Part shown: positions 43,779 to 55,971 of the stretch, one piece after another | Position numbering within the stretch: position 1 is the first letter of the stretch | Layout of the letters: each line of letters starts with the position of its first letter | NCBI GenBank assembly: GCA_030761205.1 | Contig: JAULJL010000025.1 | Coordinates: 6,391,501-6,455,500, forward strand | Origin: Fremontodendron californicum | Taxonomy: Eukaryota; Streptophyta; Magnoliopsida; Malvales; Malvaceae | Length of the DNA: 64,000 nucleotides | Direction of reading: 5' to 3' | The notes under the pieces: model-generated | Seen by the model: the letters and a program-made list of their open reading frames with translations, nothing else | Databases searched by the model: none | Told to the model about the DNA's origin: nothing | Position numbers and translations under genes: made by a program

Positions 43779-46700
43779 TTAAGCAATTTCATGGGCAGCC
43801 TTGAACATCATCCGAAAAGCATTCTCGATAGATGACTTCAACTTTTGCGGATCCATGTAGTCTTTCTCGGTTCCTACAGCAACCCTCAGCTTTCCCATGT
43901 AACTAACCATTGTTATGGTTAGACTCTGCAAAGTGCAAACCCTTCCATCAAAACCAAATCTACATATATAAATATATATGATATGTGAGCTTAGATATGA
44001 TTATATAATATAAGTTTTAGCAAAATCTGTAATCAAACCTGAGGCACGCCAACCACCATAAAATACAAGCCTTTAACTGGATGATCAGCCAATGCCATTC
44101 GTTCCACCGGTCCAATCACATTCGAGATTGTCATGCTGGAGTTCTTTAATGTGCCATGGATGTATTTGGCCGTTGCCTGTTATGCAAATATTATTGATTT
44201 TACCCTTTCTTCTAATTCGGCTTCAAACCATAACTGGAAAGTAAATAGATGATAGGTCGGGTTTGGATTGGATCAATTTTGGTTAGGTTAATTCGAGTCT
44301 TAAAACAATTTGGATAAATTTTGAGTTCGGATCAATCAGGTCATTTCGGGTACAAGTTATTTTTGAATTCAAGTTTAGGTCATTTCAAGTTGTTGATTTT
44401 TTATAATCAAAACGGATTGAATCGGATTTTGGTTCAGATGAATTGGGTTGGACAAATATTTTATGTTTGGATTAGAATTGACTATTTCAAACCAATGCAT
44501 ATATATTTGATTCATCAACTTTAAAGTTTATGGAGATTAATCTATTTGATAAAAATATCATACTAATTAAATAACAAAATTCATGGAAGTGTAAATATAT
44601 AATGTAGAAAGAACATACCTCAGGGCCTGTATATTTCCTCAAACACTCTAGAAGCTGACCAGTAAGAAAAACAGCTCCAGAGTTTCGCTTTCTCTGGATA
44701 AGTTTCTGTGCTTTCCAAACAAAGTCAAGCGGATTGGAAGATTCAACAGTAGTGGTTAATTCAGGTAAGGAAACATGCAAGAACCCAAACTGGTTTCCCC
44801 ATGGTGACTCAGCATCGGGTTTGACCATCTCCTTCACTGATTTGTACCCTCCAATGATCCTAGTATTGAGCAGCACAAGTGCAGTAGACTGTTCATTACT
44901 CAACTTATTGCTTCCTGTTCCTTGCATGTATAATCGAATCCCAAAGAAAATTATTCCCGTAATTACATCATTTATCGTCTGTTAATGACACACAAAAAAA
45001 AAAGTAAGTTCAAACAGAAAATAAGAACAAAACCTTACTGAACTTTTAACTTGCTTGAAGCTATTGATGATGGGATAAAAAATGCATCTACATTGGCATA
45101 TCAGATTTTAAATCTTGGAATTGGGGAATGTTGAGAAAAAACTTAGAGTAGATAACTCTAATTTTACCACTCAAAGAAGAAAGTTTAGATTTTAGGAAAA
45201 CTCACAAATGCTCACACTTCACTCTAGACTACACTCTTTAGAGAAGAACTCCTTAGGAAAACTTAGAACTTTTATTGCTTATTGAAGCTTACTACTTGAT
45301 GATTTACAAATGCAAGGGAGGGGGGTATTTATACAATACCAAGACAAACACAAGCCACACAAATATAAAATCTAAATAAATTACAACCACCCATTGTTGT
45401 TTAATAACAACCACACATTTAAATCACACAACTACAACCACACATTAAACCACACAACTACAACCACACATTTAAATCACACAACTACAACCACACATTA
45501 AACCACACAACTACAACCACACATTAAACCACACAACTACAACCACACATTAAACCACACAATTGCAACCACACATTGTTAGGCTTTTATTTTTTCCTTG
45601 GGCTGGTATTGGACAATTTAACACTCCCCCTCAATACCAGCTCTTCCTCTTTGCACCATGTTGAGTTGACGACGAAACATTTCAAATTTGTTGATACTCA
45701 AACCTTTTGTGAATAAATCTGCCATTTGATCATCTGTCTTGATCTGCTTCATCTCAATCTCTTCTTGTAGAACCTTTTCTCTGATAAAGTGATAATGCAC
45801 TTCTATATGTTTGGTTCTTGCGTGAAAGACTGGATTTTCTGCCAAACGAATTGCTGACTGGTTGTTGCAATACAACGGAACTGCATAATCTACTGGTTGA
45901 TGTAGATCACTCATTAGTTGTATCAGCCACGTACACTCTTGAGCTGCCATTGCTGCTGCTCGATACTCAGCTTCGGTAGTTGACAATGATACCGTTGGTT
46001 GTCTCTTACTGCACCAAGAAATTGTTCCAGAACCAAGTTTAAACATGTACCCAGTTGTTGATCTCCTGGTGTCATGATCTCCTGCATAGTCAGCATCACA
46101 ATAACCAACTAACTTACAGTCTTCACCTTTCTTGTACAAAAGACCATAATCTATTGTACTTTTCACATATCTCAGTATTCGTCGAACTACTTCTAAATGA
46201 GGCTTCTTCGGATTTTGCATATACCGACTCATCACACCAACTGTATAAGAAATGTCAGGTCGAGTCAAGGTTAAGTAGATCAGGCTACCTACCAATTGTC
46301 GATACATAGTTGCATCTTCCAAGTCTTTGCCTTCAAGTGCACACATCTTGCCATTTGGTTCCATCGGTGTTGAAATTGGCTTGCTCTCGAGCATTCCAAA
46401 CCTTTTTAGCAAATCTTTAGAATATTTTTGTTGACAGAGAAATATTCCTTCTTGTCTGTGATCAACCTCTAGACCAAGAAAGTGCTTGAGTTGTCCAAGT
46501 TCTTTCATTTGGAAACGAACTGATAAATTCTCCTTGGTTTGAAGAATTTCTGCCTCATAATCACCAGTTATGATTAAATCATCCACATATATCAATACGA
46601 TAGCTAGCTTTCCTCCATTAGCTTTGACAAACAAGCTGGAATCTGCAGGTGTCACTGAATAACCACTATGAGTTAAAAATTCAGCAATCTTACCATACCA

Positions 46701-49700
46701 TGCTCTAGGTGCTTGTTTCAATCCGTAAAGTGCCTTTCGCAGTTTACACACATGCTCAGGATGATTTTGGTTTTGAAATCCCAATGGTTGAATCATGTAG
46801 ATTTCCCGATCTAGCTCTCCATGAAGGAATGCATTCTTCACATCCATCTGCCACAAGTTCCAGTCTTTGTTGGCTGCAAGGGCAAGTAGGACTCGTACGG
46901 TTGTAAGTCTTGCCACCGGAATAAACGTTTCATCATAGTCTAGCTCATACTTCTGAGAGAAACCACGAGCCACCAACCGTGCCTTGTACCTTTCAATCGA
47001 CCCATCTGGACGATGTTTTATCTTGTAAACCCACTTGCAGGATATGGGTTTCACATCTCTTGGTTTTGGCACTAGATCCCAAGTCTGATTCTGCTCAAGC
47101 GCAGTGATCTCTTCTTTCATAGCCATAATCCACTCAGAACTCTGTGATGCTTCTTCAAACGTCTCAGGTTCTGTTGCAATTGGTTCTTCCACTATGGCTG
47201 CATTAGCATATTTGGGATTTGGCTTCCGTGCTCTTGTTGTCCTTCGGATTTGTGATTGTGGAGATGGTTCTTCCACTTCACTCGATCTAACATCTGGTTG
47301 ATACACACCAGTTTGCCAAGGACTCTGGACTAACACTTGCTCGTCATCGTTATCATCACATAGGTCTTCTACTTCATCTGAAGTTGATTGAAGTTGGACA
47401 ATATACTCTCCCATTTTCTGTTGTAACATGTCTTCAAATTCTTTTGAATCTGACAACACCTCCTTTTCCGAGGACCACCAAGAAGATGCTTCATCGAATA
47501 CCACATTGCGTGAAGTGTAACATCTTCCACTCGTAGGATCACAACATTTCCATCCTTTCCTTTGGTTGTCGTATCCCACAAAGATACACCTAGTTGCTTT
47601 CTTATCAAACTTGCTACGTAAATGATCAGGAACAAATACATAACATACACAACCAAATACTCGAAAGTAGCTGACTGAAGGTTTCATTTTCCACAATTTC
47701 TCAAAGGGTGAAACAAACTCTAACCTTGGTTGAGGAAGTTTGTTGATCACATGGGTTGCGGTTCTCATAGCTTCGGCCCAAAATCTTCCGGGTACATTCT
47801 TTGCATGTAGCATACTCCGACAAATTTCTGCAAGATGCCGATTCTTTCTCTCTGCTACACCATTCTGTTGTGGTGTATTGACACAAGTATACTGATGACG
47901 TATGTTGCATTCTCGTAGGTATTGAGAGAATTCGCCTGAGCTATATTCTCCTCCATTGTCTGTGCGCAAGCAACATATCTTCTTTTCCACTTCTCCTTCA
48001 ACTATCTCTTTGAACTCTTTAAACTTTGAGAAAGTGTCAGACTTTTCTTTCATAAAGAAAACCCACACATACCTGGAGAAATCATCAATAAACGTCACCA
48101 TGTACCGCATTCCACTAATTGATGGTTGCTTAACGGGCCCAAATACATCAGAGTGAACTAACTCTAATGGTTCTTTTGCTTTAAACTTTGACTCCTCGTA
48201 TGGCAATTGGTGTGCTTTACCATATTGGCATCCTGCACAAACTGTGTCTGTTCTTATGTCAAGCTGAGGAAGTCCCTTAAGCATCGACTTCTTCATCATC
48301 ATACTTAGCTTGGAATAACTAACATGACCTAACCGCATGTGCCATAAATCTGCTGTATCGCTCCTTCTTGTCTTGTCTACATATGCTGACTCTGCTGACA
48401 TCACGTAGACTGACTCCAGACGTCGTCCTTCCATCATCGGCTGCCCTGAGATTTTGAGATCACGATATACCTTCACATCCCTTGGACCAAACAGAATATG
48501 GTGACCTGACGATGTTAATTGTGCCACTGAAAGCAAATTTTTCTTCATGCCTTGGACATGGTAAACATCTTGTAGTGGTACCTGATTATGACTATATCGA
48601 GGTGCTACTACCGTCTTACCGATGTGAGTAATCGGTAATCTTGAATTATCAGCTGTCACAACAATGCGATTTCCCTTGTATTCTGACAGGTTCTGCAACT
48701 TCTGTTTATCGCCTCTCATGTGATTTGAGCAACCTGAATCGACAATCCAGTCATTCTCATAGTCAATTCGGTCAGCCGTTGTTACTGTGAGAGCTAACTC
48801 TTCCTCTTCCATAGCAAAAAATGCTTCAGCGTCCCAATCATCTTCGCTTTTCTCCTTTGTACTAGAAGTAGCAGCATTGCTCTCAGCGGGCCTTTTGTTA
48901 AACCAACAATCTTTTGCCATGTGACCTTTCTTGTCACAGTTGTAACAGTTACCTTCAAATCTTTTATTGTTGCTACGATTCTTTGAAGCTCCCCCTGGAC
49001 GAGAGCTCCCTTCTCCTTGATGACTTTTTGTCTTGTCACCATACTTTTTAGATCCACCACCGACGTGCTGTTTGAATTTGCCTTTGCTTTTGTTGGTGTA
49101 GAGTGCTTCCTCTTCACTTTTCAACGAGACCCCTCCCATTTGCTTGGCCATAGATTCTTGACCAACAAGCAAATTTTCAAACTCTACAAGTGATGGTTGA
49201 GTTGGCCATCCTTGTATAGCGGCAACGAAGCTGCGATATTCGGGCCTCAAACCATGGATAATTATTCTTTTTACCCTGGTATCTCCAATAGCAGCTGTAG
49301 GATCTAAATCAGAAATTTCACGGCATAACGTTTTTACCTTGTGAAAGTATTGAGCAATCGGTATATCTCGTTGTGCAACTGATAACAATTCATTCTCAAG
49401 AAGTTGAAGTCTTGTGTCATTCTTTCTCGAAAAGAGTGCATCTAAAGTATCCCACGCTTCTTTTGGCGTTTCTAGCTTTTGTATGTGTTCCAACATTTCT
49501 TCTTCAACTGTGGTCTTAAGGGCAAACATGGCTTTACCCACTTTAATCTTCCATTTACGCAAGGTTCCTTGAGCATCTTCTTGCTCGGGCTTCGTAACTT
49601 CACTACCACCAACGATTTCCCAAAGGTCTTGACCTTGTAGGTAAGACATCATACACGTCTTCCACGTGTTGTAATTTTTTTTGATTGAGCTTCTTGATTC

Positions 49701-52700
49701 CTCCAACTACTTGAAGATCACCCATCGTGTCGGCAAGACTCTAACAATACCGAACAAGCTTGATTTTGAGACACAAACTCCTCACGACTCAAGAACGCTC
49801 AAACCAAAAATAGTACCTGAATAACTATTTCACCGTGAACAGTACCGTATACGTGAATAGTATCGTATACCATATACTTGAATAAATCTCGTATATGTTA
49901 ACAATTACTATAAAAGTATATAGTGACACGTGTGAATAGTAACTATGGTAGTAACTCACAACCTTGCTCTGATACCAATTGTTGAGAAAAAACTTAGAGT
50001 AGATAACTCTAATTTTACCACTCAAAGAAGAAAGTTTAGATTTTAGGAAAACTCACAAATGCTCACACTTCACTCTAGACTACACTCTTTAGAGAAGAAC
50101 TCCTTAGGAAAACTTAGAACTTTTATTGCTTATTGAAGCTTACTACTTGATGATTTACAAATGTAAGGGAGGGGGGTATTTATACAATACCAAGACAAAC
50201 ACAAGCCACACAAATATAAAATCTAAATAAATTACAACCACCCATTGTTGTTTAATAACAACCACACATTTAAATCACACAACTACAACCACACATTAAA
50301 CCACACAACTACAACCACACATTTAAATCACACAACTACAACCACACATTAAACCACACAACTACAACCACACATTAAACCACACAACTACAACCACACA
50401 TTAAACCACACAATTGCAACCACACATTGTTAGGCTTTTATTTTTTCCTTGGGCTGGTATTGGACAATTTAACAGGGAATAAAAGAATGATCCATGCAAA
50501 AAAGTCATGACTCATGAGATCTGAGTTTATAATTCGACCACCGTTTAATATTTAATAAAATATAAAAACGTATGAAAATTTATATAACACGAATTATTGA
50601 TGTGTCAAAAATTATATAACTTAAACATAATCCTATCAATATAGATGGAGGAAATGTTCGAAACCAAACATAAAAATTTACCACACTAGTTAAATAATTT
50701 TTAAGTTTTAAAATTTTAGAAAGAAAAATGTTAAAAGAGTAACCGATGTTTTTGTTGGTATTGGTAAATATGATATTTATAAAAATATATATATATATAT
50801 AATTAATACATTATTTTTTGTAATAAAAATATATATTAAATATGCAAAATTTTAAAATATTAATTAAATATTTTTTAATTAATCAGTGCCTATACCGAAC
50901 CCTTTTAGAAAATCTTGATGAAACATATACTACACCTATTTTGTGGGGCCTCGTAGAAATTTTATGATCATATACTTTTTTGGTTAAAATATTAAAAAAG
51001 TTATTGCATTTTTTTAAAATTTATCAAATAAATTTTTATCATTTTATTATATTAAATTGAACTCTTAAAAATATTATTTTTATTAATTAAGCTTTAATTT
51101 TACATGAAAATCGCTAAAGTTTGTTAAATAAATAAGGATTTAATTAAAAAAAAAAATTAGTACTTTAAGGGTTTAGTTAAACACAAATAGTAATTTAAGG
51201 GTTTTAGTAGACAAAAAATAATATTTTAAGAATATAATTGGAAACAATAAAAATATGCGTTTATCAAAAACAAAAAATTTGAAAAAATTACAAGTTTTTT
51301 TTAAAATATTTTAATTTTTTTTTTCTCGAGTCGACAAAAAAAAAAAACAAATATGAAATGGAGAGTTAAAAACAAGGAAAAAAAATGAAGAAAGAAAAAA
51401 TTATTGGAGATATAACATTAACTATTGCATCAACTACCAGATTGTTTTCCCCAAGAAGAAAAGGTGGTGCAGATTCTTAAATGCATTTGTTATCCCTGTT
51501 ATAAAGTACTATCTAATACTAATAAATGGCTAAATGTTAAAAATATAAATTAAAAAAAAAAATTGAATCAATTGTTACATTCTTTATAATTAAATGCATA
51601 ATAGTGAGGTAGCTTTTCTAGTATCATGAAAGAATTTATGAGTTCTTTAATGTGAGATAAAAGCTAGTACTAACCACTCCAAGCTTGGTCTTGATTTGTT
51701 TGATGTGATCAAGAGAAAATGTGATTGTTGAAACGACAACTGGCTTGAACTCCACCCCAGGATCCCCAGATCTTATCAAAGTTCTATCATCTTCAAGATA
51801 ACTGCTTTTCAAAAGGCTCCACCCAAAATCCGATACAGTGTTGAAGGCTGAGTATAAAACATTAGGCATGTTCCTCAAAATGCTGTTACTCTTCCTGCTG
51901 GAAAGATTTGGGGCAGAACTAAGTGAAGGAAATGTCAATGGAACCGAAGGATTGTCGGCTCTTTGTAGACAGGAAAGAAGAGCACCCATGAGAGAATAGC
52001 CATCACCAAGCGCATGATGAAGCTTGAATATTAGATTACCAGCTGCATTGCTAGTAGGGTATTTGATGATATGAATATTCCATAGTGGGCGGCTTTGTGG
52101 GAGTTGTTCCATTGCTATCTTCGACAGATAGTCGCTTAGATAGTTGTCATAAGAGTCTGGTGATAATCCAGAGGGGAAAACTGGGATATTTACATGATCT
52201 TCCAGCTTTACTTCAACCTTCTTCCATTGCTTTGCTCCACTTTCATCTTTAACCTGTTTCTCATGATCAGTACTCCATAATTAGCACCCATTACAGCTTC
52301 CAAAAGTGAAGGCTAAAAAGAAAGATTATGGGCTTCAATGGAGCATTAAGAAATATTATGATCTTAGAAGTCAATATTTTGCTTTTATTAGTAAAAGAAC
52401 TAAAAAATATGCCCAATGCTACTTAAATGAAAAACAAATACCATCATAAGTAAGAATATGAAAAAGAAAAACGCGCCCTCTAAACACTTGACTTGAGTAT
52501 TACTTCTCAGTTTTCAGCCCCTGAGAGTTACAGCAAGTCAAAACTAGCTATAGGTCTCCATTTTTGTCGAAACTCGAAGGTGGAGAATGGAGATCTGCAA
52601 TATATATATACTGTAAAAGGTGTAATCAAAGTGAAAATGGGACCTTATTAACCCTCAATGACACGTGTAGAAAGCACTCAAAACAGATGGAAGAAGAAGA

Positions 52701-52986
52701 AAAAAAAAAGGATAGGAAAATAGAGAAAGAGAAAATTAAGTGGAATATATATATGATATACCATGAGGGATGAGAAGCGAGGATTAATAGGAAGGAAGAG
52801 ATCTTGAAGCAATGCCATGGTAGGGGAATCATCGATAGGGATTTCAGAGTCCAAAACACAAAGAACGCAAATGGACAACACAGAGCTGTTAAAATACTGC
52901 CCAGTGGGACTGACTGGCTCTGAATACTCTCCTTCTTCTACATTCAAGCCCTTCATGTTTCTATTTTGAGCTTCATTACTTCCCAT
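43779..52986 (-). CDS. Wax ester synthase/diacylglycerol acyltransferase, WSD1-like (five exons)
   Basis: The enzyme joins an acyl-CoA to a fatty alcohol or diacylglycerol (cuticular wax ester/TAG synthesis, at the ER). Exons on the minus strand: 52986-52762, 52253-51675, 44978-44619, 44176-44039, 43925-43779. All introns are GT..AG and phase 0. The product is 482 residues, the normal family length. The catalytic HHxxxDG appears as HHALGDG at residues 154-160, inside the N-terminal WES_acyltransf domain. The C-terminal DUF1298 domain (about 310-475) includes TISNVIGPVERMALADHPVK and ends MFKAAHEIA. No stop, frameshift or lost motif is visible. Intron 2 (44979-51674, 6.7 kb) contains a 5.3-kb copia element in the same orientation. 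Substrate preference cannot be read from sequence. Confidence 0.93.
44225..44480. repeat. Degenerate ggatcggattgg-type repeat in intron 3
   Basis: Words such as ttggattggatcaattttgg, gttcggatcaatcaggtcat and ttcaagttgttgattttt resemble the clusters at 23840-24040 and 25180-25420 in complement. Probably a decayed small DNA transposon. Confidence 0.4.
45124..45128. repeat. Left TSD GGGAA of the intronic copia
   Basis: Repeated exactly at 50475-50479. Confidence 0.9.
45129..45623 (-). repeat. 3' LTR of the intronic copia
   Basis: 495 bp, starting tgttgagaaa and ending caatttaaca. It contains a 26-bp tandem repeat (45410-45575) of ctacaaccacac and attaaaccacacaa words. Confidence 0.95.
45410..45575. 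repeat. AC-rich 26-bp tandem repeat inside the LTR
   Basis: About seven units of ctacaaccacacattaaacc and acacaa, with a tttaaat variant in some units. The same array is present in the other LTR (50260-50425). Confidence 0.9.
45618..49725 (-). CDS. copia gag-pol polyprotein, nearly intact, frameshifted near its N-terminus
   Basis: The minus strand has an open frame of about 1,360 codons ending at 45618. Domains in order: UBN2 gag; zinc knuckle CYNCDKKGHMAKDC (about residue 253); protease DSGCSNHM (about 326); pre-integrase LWHMRLGHVS..CAGCQYGK (about 455-495); integrase core HSDVFGP, FIDDFSR, TDNGGEY, TPQQNGVAERKNR (about 515-620); RT with LIYVDDLIITGD (about 1070); RNase H with DADYAGD and STTEAEY, ending near a TKGL motif. 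The natural start is ATG 49723-49725 (MGDLQVVGGIKKLNQ). An eight-base A run on the minus strand (T run 49675-49682) shifts the frame by one against the rest. Otherwise no internal stop is seen. Sequencing error in the homopolymer is the alternative explanation. Confidence 0.93.
49962..49978 (-). promoter_or_regulatory. Primer binding site (tRNA-Met) of the intronic copia
   Basis: The minus strand reads tggtatcagagcaaggt, directly inside the right LTR. Confidence 0.88.
49980..50474 (-). repeat. 5' LTR of the intronic copia
   Basis: 495 bp, paired with 45129-45623. It would carry the element's promoter. Confidence 0.95.
50475..51674 (-). other. Rest of intron 2 of the WSD1-like gene
   Basis: AT-rich intronic sequence. 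At 50560-50640 it carries a fragment (aaaatttatataacacgaat) of the dispersed repeat also seen at 31700 and 57780. No gene. Confidence 0.6.
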
Positions 52987-53072
52987 GTTGATTATAATTC
53001 TCAATTCTAGCTATATCTACAAAACAACAACCAAATGCTTGAAGCTCTTTGGCTTGTCCTATTTATCTAAGT

Positions 53073-53094
53073 ATATTTATATAGATCCCACGTG
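53073..53094 (-). promoter_or_regulatory. TATA box and adjacent G-box of the WSD1-like gene
   Basis: On the minus strand TATATAAATA (53082-53073) lies about 87 bases before the ATG. Immediately upstream is CACGTG (53089-53094), reading ATCACGTGGG, which has an ABRE-like ACGTGG core. ABA/drought control of wax genes is known in general; here it is inference. Confidence 0.5.
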
Positions 53095-53099
53095 ATGTG

Positions 53100-54271
53100 A
53101 ATCAAGCATTTAAGAAATGCGATTGTTGGGTGGTTGAATAATTTCCTTTGCAGCTTTGATTAGTTATTGCTGGTAGATGAAGAAGTGATAAATCGACTCT
53201 AAAAGTTGGGGGTTTTTTTCATGAAATTGATGATGGTCATCAATGCTATGTTTCATCCATATAGGCGGGGGTAAATTTATTGATACAACACTATTAAGGG
53301 CGTATGATTTGGACTTGGAGAACTGAAAATTATGTTTGGTAATAGAATTCTTTTTACAAGATTATCAAATTACGTTTTTTTGAATATGTCATACATGTGT
53401 TCTGTTCTGTTTATTAGGCTTTCGTAAAAGATTTTTATGTTTGGTGGATAGTCATAAGACTTTTTATTTATATCTTTTATTAAATTGCCCGGTCCCATAA
53501 ATAAAAAGGATAAAATTTGTTATGTTAGACATATCTAAAATATGTTTAAAAAGTAAATAAAAATTAACATAATTATCAAGTAAATTATATCAACTTATTA
53601 TATCAAAATAATATATTTTGATACAATATTTAATTAATAACTAAAAAAAATTATCATATATAAAGGATGAAACATTTTTTAAGTACTAACAAAAAGAAAA
53701 CTACCACTTAAAGTCTCAAAATAATGCTACAATTCTTATGTATCAAGTATACACAAACACAATCATACATAATTATATTTATCAACAAAAAGTTTTACCT
53801 TACATAAATTGTTCAAATTTATAAGAAAATTGAAATCATTTGCTTATAACTCCAATAAAAAATCACATAATTAATCATTTATTAATAAGAAGAATGAGCT
53901 GCATAATTGTTACTGATCAATCATTTATATTTTTTTGAAATATTTTTTTTTTGTTCTGTCACATTTAAGTTTCGATACTTTACAAATGCAGTTTTTACAT
54001 CCCTTTCGATCCTTATACATCTTGTGATGGATACTTAGCTTCATTCTCAATATTTTAAATACCTAACCTACACCCGTAGAAAACAACATAATAATTACCA
54101 ATCATTTTTAAAAAACCTAGAAATATGAAGTAATTATCAACTTCTTAATAATTAAAAATTTATAAAAATATCTTACAATAAAAGATTAAATCATGCTCGA
54201 AATATTACAATAGCATACATAAAAATCCATTATCATAAAAATATTACATAAATAAGTATTTAAATGTTACA
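53100..54271. other. Intergenic, no gene seen
   Basis: AT-rich sequence without domain-bearing frames or clear repeat boundaries. Confidence 0.5.
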
Positions 54272-54279
54272 GTAGCATA

Positions 54280-54536
54280 TAGACCTGCTCACGGGGCAAA
54301 CCGTGGCTCAGATTTTTTTATTTTGTCTTACCCAAGCCTGGCCCACCGGTCCATATTTACTATTCATATATATTAAAAATATATTTTTTATTTATTTTTA
54401 TAATTAAATTTAAAAAATAATATTTTTTTTATTGTATGAACAGTGATCCGGGTCGAACAGATGCGGACCACTAAAATACCTACCCAGACCCGATCTAATA
54501 CGAACCGGGCAGGCTGCCCGACCTTGAGCAGGTCTA
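54280..54536. mobile_element. hAT-type MITE, 257 bp, same family as 39963-40258
   Basis: Left end tagacctgctcacggggc, right complement tagacctgctcaaggtcggg. It has the same layout as the 39963 element, with gccc/cggg-rich arms around an AT centre. The flanks (gtagcata / cgtagtag) do not give a clean 8-bp duplication, so the ends have decayed. Confidence 0.75.
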
Positions 54537-54639
54537 CGTAGTAGTAAATCCACTAAAAATAAACATTCAAAGCATGAGAAAGCTATAACATTATCTACTT
54601 TCCCATTAAAGCTACAAATATGTAGTTCTACTGATCATT

Positions 54640-55165
54640 AAATCCAGGATCGACAATAAACTCATTCACTTGGTATTGTGTTTGGAATTATTCTATATCC
54701 CTTAAAAAATGCGTGCTACATCCGAAAACAAAAGCATGAGCTTGTTTCAAGTATACTTTGTCCAAGGGTGCTCCTAACAAAACACATTTTTCAACCATCT
54801 ATCATTGAAGCAAAGATAATTAAAATGAATTCTTAAGCACAATTATTACATGAAACCATACAGCAAAAGCAACTACCTTGCCAACTAGCTTATGATTATC
54901 CATGTCCCAAAGAAATCCTAATCCAATATTCAACATGTCATTAATAAATAAATATTGTCTTTGAAGCATTTTTGTTTTACTATGAATACGATCTTTGAGT
55001 AAGTCCATGACTATGCAATTTTTGCTCCATTATTGTCTCTAACATTGCCCTACTCATACTAGGATAACATTCTTGAACAAGTTGAAGCATACAGTTTACT
55101 AGTGCACGTTCTTCCTTAAATGTCCATACTTTCTTACGAGTTGTCATTTCTATATTATTATACAA
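54640..55165 (-). pseudogene. Myb/SANT-like DNA-binding fragment (possible Harbinger ORF1-like or host paralogue)
   Basis: On the minus strand 55150-54985 encodes TTRKKVWTFKEERALVNCML followed by QLVQECYPSM, the first helices of a plant Myb/SANT-like domain. The following sequence continues in other frames with stops (FGTW.., and APLDKVYLKQAHAF at about 54775). Such domains occur in PIF/Harbinger second proteins and in related host families. It is disabled here. Confidence 0.5.
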
Positions 55166-55563
55166 AACTGTCACCATTAATATATAATTGTACAGTATTT
55201 TTAAACATATAAATTATATGCTAACAAGAAAGCTTAGAAGAAAATAAAGATAAACCAAACTTATAAACATAAGTGAAATTGAATTAGATTCAAATGGTTC
55301 AAATATTATCATTTTAGTTATTGCTTCAAATAAAAATAATCAAAAGATATCCAACAAAAGTTAATGAGAGAAACGTAATTGGTAAATAACAGTAAAACCA
55401 GTATGGTAAGTGGTAATTAACCTACCTAGCTAGTCATCAAGAGAATTGACACAAATTTTCTCAACTTTGATATTGGATCAATCCTCCCACATAAAATATA
55501 AATTGGATTGATGGTTCGTTTGTCTTGAACACGAATTTTAATTGAAATAAATTGGACTAATGG

Positions 55564-55971
55564 CTTATAAGCAATGTTGAAAAAATTGGATAAAGTCAAA
55601 CTGGTGTGACCTCCGGTTCAACCAGATTGTTCAATTTAAAAGTAAATTAAATATTAAATATAGTCATTAGTTAATAAAAAAATATGTTTGGCTTAATGGT
55701 ATAATCTTTACTTATATGATTAAGTGGTTAAATGTTTCTCATGATTTTCAAATAAATTTTTAATGAAAAAATAATAAAATTAACAAAAAAAAAAAACAGT
55801 TTTTTAATCGGTTTAATTCATTTTTTACCATTTTTAATCGGTTGAACCGATTTTTTATCGGTTCGTTATATGTCCGTTTTTTTATATGTATCATACCGGA
55901 TAAACCGTCAATTCTCGATTCAATCGATCCGACTAGCCGATGTGATCCATTTTTTCATTACTGTTTATAAG
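55564..55971. mobile_element. hAT-like MITE, 392 bp plus TSDs
   Basis: The element spans 55572-55963. Left end caatgttgaaaaaattgg, right complement cagtaatgaaaaaatgg. The flanks are cttataag (55564-55571) and tttataag (55964-55971), an 8-bp duplication with one mismatch. The inside is rich in aatcggttgaaccgat words. No coding. Confidence 0.75.

Larger units (their letters stand above)
45129..50474 (-). mobile_element. Young full-length Ty1/copia element in intron 2 of the WSD1-like gene, 5,346 bp
   Basis: Two 495-bp LTRs (45129-45623 and 49980-50474) differ at one base that I can see (C at 45313, T at 50164). The duplication GGGAA is perfect. The minus strand has a tRNA-Met primer site beside the right LTR and one long gag-pol frame. 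The near-identical LTRs indicate a recent insertion. It lies in the same transcriptional orientation as the host gene. Confidence 0.96.

Noticed and set aside
46055..48156. Open frames on the plus strand opposite the intronic copia polyprotein
   Set aside because: They are antisense shadows of the gag-pol frame without domains.
43779..52986. WSD1-like gene as a pseudogene broken by the copia insertion
   Set aside because: The insertion lies wholly inside intron 2. All splice sites, phases, the HHALGDG motif and the stop are intact, and the length is normal for the family.
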